From SBBG01 sp033717875 (GTDB lineage: Bacteria; Pseudomonadota; Gammaproteobacteria; Ga0077554; Ga007554), in NCBI GenBank assembly GCA_033717875.1, contig JADDKJ010000014.1:1-64000 (forward strand): DNA of 64,000 nucleotides, read 5' to 3'. The notes beneath the pieces are model-generated. The model had not been told where the DNA came from. It searched no databases and worked only from the letters and a program-made list of their open reading frames with translations. This document shows, in pieces, positions 60,167 through 64,000 of the stretch. Position numbers and translations under genes: made by a program. The stretch's first letter is position 1. Each line of letters opens with the position of its first letter.

Positions 60167-60910
60167 ATGAGACGTATTATATCTTCTACTGCTGCGGCTC
60201 TGGTAATGGCGGCGGTGATTCCGTCGGTGGCTATGGCTAATGCGCCGTTTCCGAAGGGGGATGGCAATATTGGCAATGGTCAAAAGATTTTCACGGAAGG
60301 CAAAGGCAGCGTTCCCGCATGCAATTCCTGCCACGGTCCGGAAGGGCTGGGTGATGACAACATGGCTACGCCACGCATTGCCGGCCAGTTCTACAACTTC
60401 CTGCTCAAGCAGTTGGAGGATTTCGCGGCCGACAAGCGCATTGATAAAACCATGTTCGTCATGAATGCCAATGCCAAGGGCTTGAGCGAGCAGGATCGCA
60501 AGGACGTAGCCACTTATCTGGCGAGCTTGCGCAAGAAGGGTGATGTCAAGGTATCCGATCTGGAAGCGCTGAAAGCGGCTGGCCAGACAGTCGGTTTGAC
60601 TCACAAGGGGAAGTCGCTGGTCGAGTGGGGTGGTAACGAGAAAGGCATCCCCGCATGCAAGGCCTGCCACGGCTATAACGGCATCGGCGCTCCGCCGATC
60701 TTCCCTATGATCGGTCAGCAGCGCTACACCTATCTCGTCAATCAGTTGAAGAACTGGCGTGATGGCAGCCGTGCCAACGATCCCAAGGCCGCCATGCGGG
60801 AAGTTGCGAAGAAGATGTCCGATGAGGATATCCATAACGCCGCCGCCTATCTTGCAACGACGTCCTTCTATTCACTGGGCAACACTCATACGCCTTACGA
60901 CCCACACTAA
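60167..60910 (+). CDS. Dihaem cytochrome c4-type protein
   Basis: 247 residues. A signal peptide (AAALVMAAVIPSVAMA) leads to two cytochrome c domains with haem motifs CNSCH (residues 52-56) and CKACH (164-168). The paired domain layout with PRIAGQFYNFLLKQLEDFA and PMIGQQRYTYLVNQLKNWRDG is that of cytochrome c4, a periplasmic electron carrier to terminal oxidases. ATG 60167 was chosen because GGGAGGG at 60151-60157 has normal spacing; ATG 60140 is possible. It is the first haem protein of the set. Confidence 0.92.
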   Translation: MRRIISSTAAALVMAAVIPSVAMANAPFPKGDGNIGNGQKIFTEGKGSVPACNSCHGPEGLGDDNMATPRIAGQFYNFLLKQLEDFAADKRIDKTMFVMNANAKGLSEQDRKDVATYLASLRKKGDVKVSDLEALKAAGQTVGLTHKGKSLVEWGGNEKGIPACKACHGYNGIGAPPIFPMIGQQRYTYLVNQLKNWRDGSRANDPKAAMREVAKKMSDEDIHNAAAYLATTSFYSLGNTHTPYDPH

Positions 60911-61218
60911 ACCGACGCCTGTTGGTTTTGCTTGAGGGGTGGGGACATGTCCCCACCCCCTCTGCTTGAAGCGCCTTTTTAAAAGGCGTGAGGGTTGGTG
61001 TCTGTCCTCAGAGAAGACGGGTTCCCAGTCCCTTCTATACCACTGCACATGAGTGGGTTGTTGAGAGCGGCGGTTTGTCTTCGACGATTTTCAATCAGTG
61101 TTTTAGAATCTCAGCTTGAACTTCCAGATCGCGGCCTTGTCTCAAAAATTCTCTTGAGAAGAATGGTATTTTCACCATAGTGGTAGGCGATTTTCTTGAT
61201 TCCGCGAGACTGTGATCC
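60911..61218. other. Spacer between cytochrome c4 and monohaem cytochrome genes
   Basis: 308 bp without a gene I accept. A perfect 24-bp palindrome GGGGTGGGGACA/TGTCCCCACCCC lies at 60936-60959. CGCCTTTT-T-AAAAGGCG (60971-60987) is a second short palindrome. They may end transcription from the cytochrome c4 gene, so the genes downstream might have their own promoter in the remaining 230 bp. A -10-like TTAGAAT is near 61100. Confidence 0.55.
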
Positions 61219-61812
61219 ATGACCAAGCAGCGTCTTAAATACGGTGAAAAAATACTGTTCAGTATTTTCGGTGCATTTTTCGTCTTGGGTATAATCGCCT
61301 TCATAGCGATGGAGGTGGTGCGAGCCAAGTCCGAAAAGCCGATGTTCACGGTCACCACCCATTTCGATTTTTCGCCGATCGGCAGCGCGGGCTCCAAGAT
61401 TTATCGTGAAGCCCGTTGCAATTCCTGTCATCGCGCATTGCGTTCGGGCACCAGTATGGGCCTGAATCTGGATGGCGTCGGGTCGAAGCGATCCCTGCAA
61501 TGGCTGGAGAGCTTTCTCACTGATCCTGAGAAAACGTATGGCGCTCCGACCATAGATCATGGTCCGTCACCCAAGGAAGCGGCCTACGTGTCGACCATGT
61601 CCAAGGAAGATCTGCGCAAGATCGCCGTCTTTCTTTCGGAGTTGCGAGCGGATCGTGGTTCTGCCATGGCGCCTCAGCCTCCGCCGGAGCGCTCCGGCTT
61701 CATCGACCAGATGGTGGGCACGTTTGCGCCGGAAAGCTGGAAGGAAAAATATCAAGATATCCGCGAGAAAGACAAGGGCGACCCTGCTGCAAAGGAAAGT
61801 CAACAACAGTGA
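61219..61812 (+). CDS. Membrane-anchored monohaem cytochrome c
   Basis: 197 residues. One N-terminal helix (ILFSIFGAFFVLGIIAFIAM) leaves the rest in the periplasm. One haem motif CNSCH at residues 67-71; a Met in STMSKEDLRK may be the sixth ligand. The C-terminal stretch after about residue 150 is charged and has no haem motif. The N-terminal layout resembles NorC and CcoO-type subunits, which pass electrons to an oxidase-like partner. It overlaps the next gene by GTGA. Confidence 0.8.
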   Translation: MTKQRLKYGEKILFSIFGAFFVLGIIAFIAMEVVRAKSEKPMFTVTTHFDFSPIGSAGSKIYREARCNSCHRALRSGTSMGLNLDGVGSKRSLQWLESFLTDPEKTYGAPTIDHGPSPKEAAYVSTMSKEDLRKIAVFLSELRADRGSAMAPQPPPERSGFIDQMVGTFAPESWKEKYQDIREKDKGDPAAKESQQQ

Positions 61813-62336
61813 ACAGCAATGAACCGTGGAAGCACGAAAACGAAATAGAATACAGGCGTTACACACTCTGGTTTTTTTATGCCTGTATCATTTATAGCCT
61901 GATCGGTTTTTCCTGGGGGGTGATCGTGGGGATGTTGCCAGACGTGCGGGAGTTCATCAACACCCGTCCGCATGGCAACCTGATCATGCTCGGTCATGGG
62001 CACATCAACCTGCTGGGCTGGGTCGAAATGGCTATTTTCGGCTCGGTGTATTACATCATTCCACGGTTGTCGAAAAGGCCCATCTATAGCCTGAAATTGG
62101 TGAAAGTCCATTTCTGGACGCACAATTTCGGCCTGCTCGGCATGGTTGTCTTCTTCGTCACAGCGGGTATCATGGGTGGTATGGCCAGTCTTGAAATGAC
62201 GCCGGACGAGGTGAAGACGATCGTGCGGCCGTTCATGATTCTGGTCGGTATGTTTGGCGCTATAGTACTGCTGGCGAATTGCATATGGGCCTACAACATC
62301 TTTCGTACCTGCGCGGGCTGGAAGGCGCGGCAATGA
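61809..62336 (+). CDS. Four-helix protein resembling the N-terminal part of cbb3/NO-reductase catalytic subunit
   Basis: 175 residues, GTG start coupled to the preceding TGA. Four membrane helices (about 19-43, 60-86, 100-124 and 140-165). The segment GHGHINLLGWVEMAIFGSVY with His63 and His65 resembles the first haem-ligand helix of haem-copper oxidases of the CcoN/NorB type. The next helix has His101 and His105 (VHFWTHNFG). The remaining helices of a real catalytic subunit, with the metal-binding His residues, are missing, so it cannot be a complete oxidase. A haem-b electron-transfer subunit is my best guess. Confidence 0.72.
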   Translation: MNSNEPWKHENEIEYRRYTLWFFYACIIYSLIGFSWGVIVGMLPDVREFINTRPHGNLIMLGHGHINLLGWVEMAIFGSVYYIIPRLSKRPIYSLKLVKVHFWTHNFGLLGMVVFFVTAGIMGGMASLEMTPDEVKTIVRPFMILVGMFGAIVLLANCIWAYNIFRTCAGWKARQ

Positions 62337-62878
62337 TCTTTCGCGGAACCTGCTCACGATCCGCGGCGCGCAGGTGGTGCCTGGGGATTACGGTTCTGCT
62401 TGGAGCGGTATTGCTGGCCGGTTGCGAGGGCATCCTGGAGGACGAAAAGGAGAGCCTGCGCATTGGGCAAAAAGCCCCGCTGGTGAGAACGAAAACGCTG
62501 GCCGATGTCGGGGGGGATTTCAGCAGGATTACCAGCTACCGTTACCCTGATGAACGGATGTACCAATTATCTCTGGACAAGGCGCTGCAATCAGGGAAAC
62601 CGATAGTGCTGGAGTTCGCCACGCCCGGCCATTGTACGGTTTGCGATGTGCAGTTGCAGATGCTCAAGTCGATGTTGGTGAAGTACGAGTCCCAAGTCAT
62701 CTTTTTGCACATGGACCAGTATCAGAATCCCGAGGCTTTCATCGCTTTCCGGGTGAAAGGCGATCCGTGGACGTTCATTATAGACGAAACAGGCACAGTA
62801 AAATTCAAACAGCCGGGCCGCATGCTGCTCGGGGAAATGGAAGCCGCCATTCAGCGTGTGCTTCCTCGAAAGGGTTAG
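62333..62878 (+). CDS. Thioredoxin-fold lipoprotein with a CxxC motif
   Basis: 181 residues. Signal peptide with lipobox LLAGC (Cys31), so it is lipid-anchored outside the inner membrane. A thioredoxin-like fold follows with GHCTVCD (Cys101, Cys104) and DPWTFIIDETG. It could reduce or form disulfides in the haem proteins next door or in the periplasm. TlpA/DsbE-like cytochrome c maturation factors are the nearest known role. ATG 62333 overlaps the previous stop (ATGA). Confidence 0.78.
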   Translation: MIFRGTCSRSAARRWCLGITVLLGAVLLAGCEGILEDEKESLRIGQKAPLVRTKTLADVGGDFSRITSYRYPDERMYQLSLDKALQSGKPIVLEFATPGHCTVCDVQLQMLKSMLVKYESQVIFLHMDQYQNPEAFIAFRVKGDPWTFIIDETGTVKFKQPGRMLLGEMEAAIQRVLPRKG

Positions 62879-62881
62879 GGG

Positions 62882-63343
62882 ATGGCGGAGTCGGATAGGC
62901 GTTTTGCGTTGGTGCAAGACCGTAAGGGCATGATGTGGGATCTGATTCTATATGTCCCTACCGAGATTGCCTTGCTGTTGCTCGCCGGAAAGCTCTGGTA
63001 CACCCCCGCCTACCAGATGGGGACCTACGTTCTGCTGTTTCTGGCCACCTTCATTGGCTTTATCGCTGTCAATCGCATCCTCAAAACCCGGATGATGGTG
63101 CTTCCCGGCGCGCCGGTTGCTCTTCACGTGAATAAGCAACGCGTACGGCTGGAGCTGCGTGGGGGGGAGCAAATCGATTTGGTGAAAGGCGTTCGTTTTT
63201 TCGCCGATTTTGCCGGCAAGAGCTTTGGTTTGGCCGGAATGGATATGTCGGGCAAACAGCAACAATATGTCTTTCACCGCGGCCAGTTCGCCGACGAGTC
63301 GCAGTTCAAGGATGTGAAGTCGTTTTTGCAGGTTTACAAGTAA
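62882..63343 (+). CDS. Two-helix membrane protein with a PH-like domain
   Basis: 153 residues. Two N-terminal helices (LILYVPTEIALLLLAGKLWY and MGTYVLLFLATFIGFIAV) precede a beta-rich soluble domain (VALHVNKQRVRLELRGGEQID and FAGKSFGLAGMDMSGKQQQY). The fold could be a PH-like domain but the family is not recognised. It is the last gene of the set, starting three bases after the lipoprotein gene. Its role is unknown. Confidence 0.65.
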   Translation: MAESDRRFALVQDRKGMMWDLILYVPTEIALLLLAGKLWYTPAYQMGTYVLLFLATFIGFIAVNRILKTRMMVLPGAPVALHVNKQRVRLELRGGEQIDLVKGVRFFADFAGKSFGLAGMDMSGKQQQYVFHRGQFADESQFKDVKSFLQVYK

Positions 63344-63512
63344 TCAACCTAAAAAAGCTATTGAACCGCGGAGAACGCAAAGAAATTCAGGGGGGTTAGC
63401 GTAACAAGTACGCCCACCCAGCGGGTGACTCGGCACACCATGTCAAGGTCTGGTTTTTCCTCTGCATTCTCTGTGCGCTCTGCGGTGAATCGCCGTTTTT
63501 AGGATCAACTTG
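63344..63512. repeat. Repeat-like non-coding spacer with inverted ends
   Basis: The left segment GAACCGCGGAGAACGCAAAG near 63363 and the right segment CTCTGTGCGCTCTGCGGTGA near 63468 are approximate inverted repeats. AATTCAGGGGGG and several other bits recall dispersed intergenic repeats seen in many bacteria. No gene can be supported. Both neighbours converge here, so the stem could act as a transcript end. Confidence 0.5.
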
Positions 63513-64000
63513 CTACCCGCTACTTAATTCACCCCACAAATCATGCTCATCCGCATCGATGATTTCGACCTTGGCAAATTCGCCAACCTCTAATCCTGCC
63601 GCGTTTTCGATGTAAACCAAGCCGTCGATTTCGGGGGCGTCTGCGTAGGAGCGGGCTATTGCGCCTTCCGGGCTTATCTCATCCACCAGCACGGTGAGGG
63701 TCTTGCCGATTTTACGCTGAAGTTTCGCGGCGCTGATCTCGGCCTGGGCCGACATGAAGCGTTCCAGGCGTTCCTGTTTGAGCTCTTCCGGCACTTGATC
63801 GGGCAGGGCGTTGGCGGCGGCGCCTTCAACGGGGGAGTAGGCGAAGCAGCCGACGCGGTCCAGCTCGGCTTCGTGCAGAAAATCCAGCAGTTGTTCGAAG
63901 TCCTCCTCGGTCTCGCCGGGAAAGCCGACGATGAAGGTGCTGCGCACGGCGATGTCGGGGCAGATGTTGCGCCAGTGCCGCAGCCGCTCCAGGGTGTTTT
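63513..64000 (-). CDS. rimO: Ribosomal protein S12 methylthiotransferase RimO, C-terminal part (5' end outside the window)
   Basis: Radical-SAM enzyme that adds a methylthio group to Asp of ribosomal protein S12. The visible 162 or so residues include TFIVGFPGETEEDFEQLLDF, DRVGCFAYSPVEGAAANALP, and the C-terminal TRAM domain with GAIARSYADAPEIDGLVYI. These match E. coli RimO closely. The open frame continues to the right edge with no stop, so the N-terminal domain and CxxxCxxC motif lie outside. It converges with the electron-transfer set. Confidence 0.93.
   Translation of the reverse strand, partial: NTLERLRHWRNICPDIAVRSTFIVGFPGETEEDFEQLLDFLHEAELDRVGCFAYSPVEGAAANALPDQVPEELKQERLERFMSAQAEISAAKLQRKIGKTLTVLVDEISPEGAIARSYADAPEIDGLVYIENAAGLEVGEFAKVEIIDADEHDLWGELSSG

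Noticed and set aside
60995..61180. 61-codon frame between the two cytochrome genes
   Set aside because: No ribosome site and no domain or membrane pattern.

Overview
The window reads as chromosomal DNA of a respiring gammaproteobacterium, mostly high in G+C. The evidence is gene content and order: sdhCDAB followed by sdhE and ygfX, rpsU-yqeY-dnaG-rpoD followed by a CAT-anticodon tRNA, scpA-scpB-rluB, a bolA/yciI/yciB group, a dihaem cytochrome c4 and a RimO of the enterobacterial type. An ETHE1-like persulfide dioxygenase and the many c-type redox proteins would fit a sulfur-oxidising lifestyle, but that is inference: no sox, dsr or carbon-fixation gene lies here.

Layout. 1-127: 3' end of an insertion sequence (probably ISL3 family). 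137-919: fabI (minus). 1051-7786: a four-gene peptide-type ABC importer operon with a fused two-domain ATPase. 7820-11145: a copper module, copA behind a promoter with a CsoR-type operator, then about 550 bp of repeats (including a 133-bp MITE), then copZ and csoR. 11333-15165: mutarotase, DODA-type dioxygenase, bolA, yciI, yciB and yciO. 15634-20782: an accessory block of secreted proteins: two mosaic paralogues around a LAS-type peptidase-like protein, a CARDB/FN3 protein and a PEP-CTERM protein. 20934-28035: M50 protease, trpS, scpA, scpB, rluB, an endonuclease III-like gene, a glycerophosphodiesterase and a short GlpD-like dehydrogenase. 28046-34340: HDOD protein, ygfZ, the succinate dehydrogenase operon and a small charged secreted protein. 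34403-36409: persulfide dioxygenase and M16 peptidase.

36565-37434 is an IS1595-type element with an 8-bp target duplication, a frameshifted transposase and a second MITE copy inserted in its terminal repeat. A urtE-like remnant follows. 37876-46258: a lipoprotein and a metal-uptake region (TonB-dependent receptor, exbD, exbB, tonB, and a Zn/Mn-type ABC importer). 46574-51141: molybdenum cofactor genes moaE, moaD, moaC, moaA, a kelch protein and moeB. 51217-55980: rpsU-yqeY-dnaG-rpoD, a strong terminator and the tRNA. 56081-59656: DUF4340-like protein, mutM, psiE-like gene and a polytopic membrane protein. 59904-63343: an unusual electron-transfer gene set (a 30-residue membrane peptide, dihaem cytochrome c4, anchored monohaem cytochrome c, a four-helix protein resembling the N-terminal part of cbb3 oxidase subunit I, a CxxC thioredoxin-fold lipoprotein and a two-helix membrane protein). 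This is my best candidate for an undescribed system. 63513-64000: the 3' end of rimO (minus).

The window is also rich in small intergenic repeats: a 133-bp MITE (2 copies, 131/133 identical), a structured multi-hairpin family with compensatory changes (at least 4 substantial copies), a short palindrome family starting GTAGGGTGCG (6 locations) and a 151-bp element with 20-bp inverted ends. Several supply stop codons or C-termini to adjacent genes. I saw no CRISPR array, rRNA or prophage.
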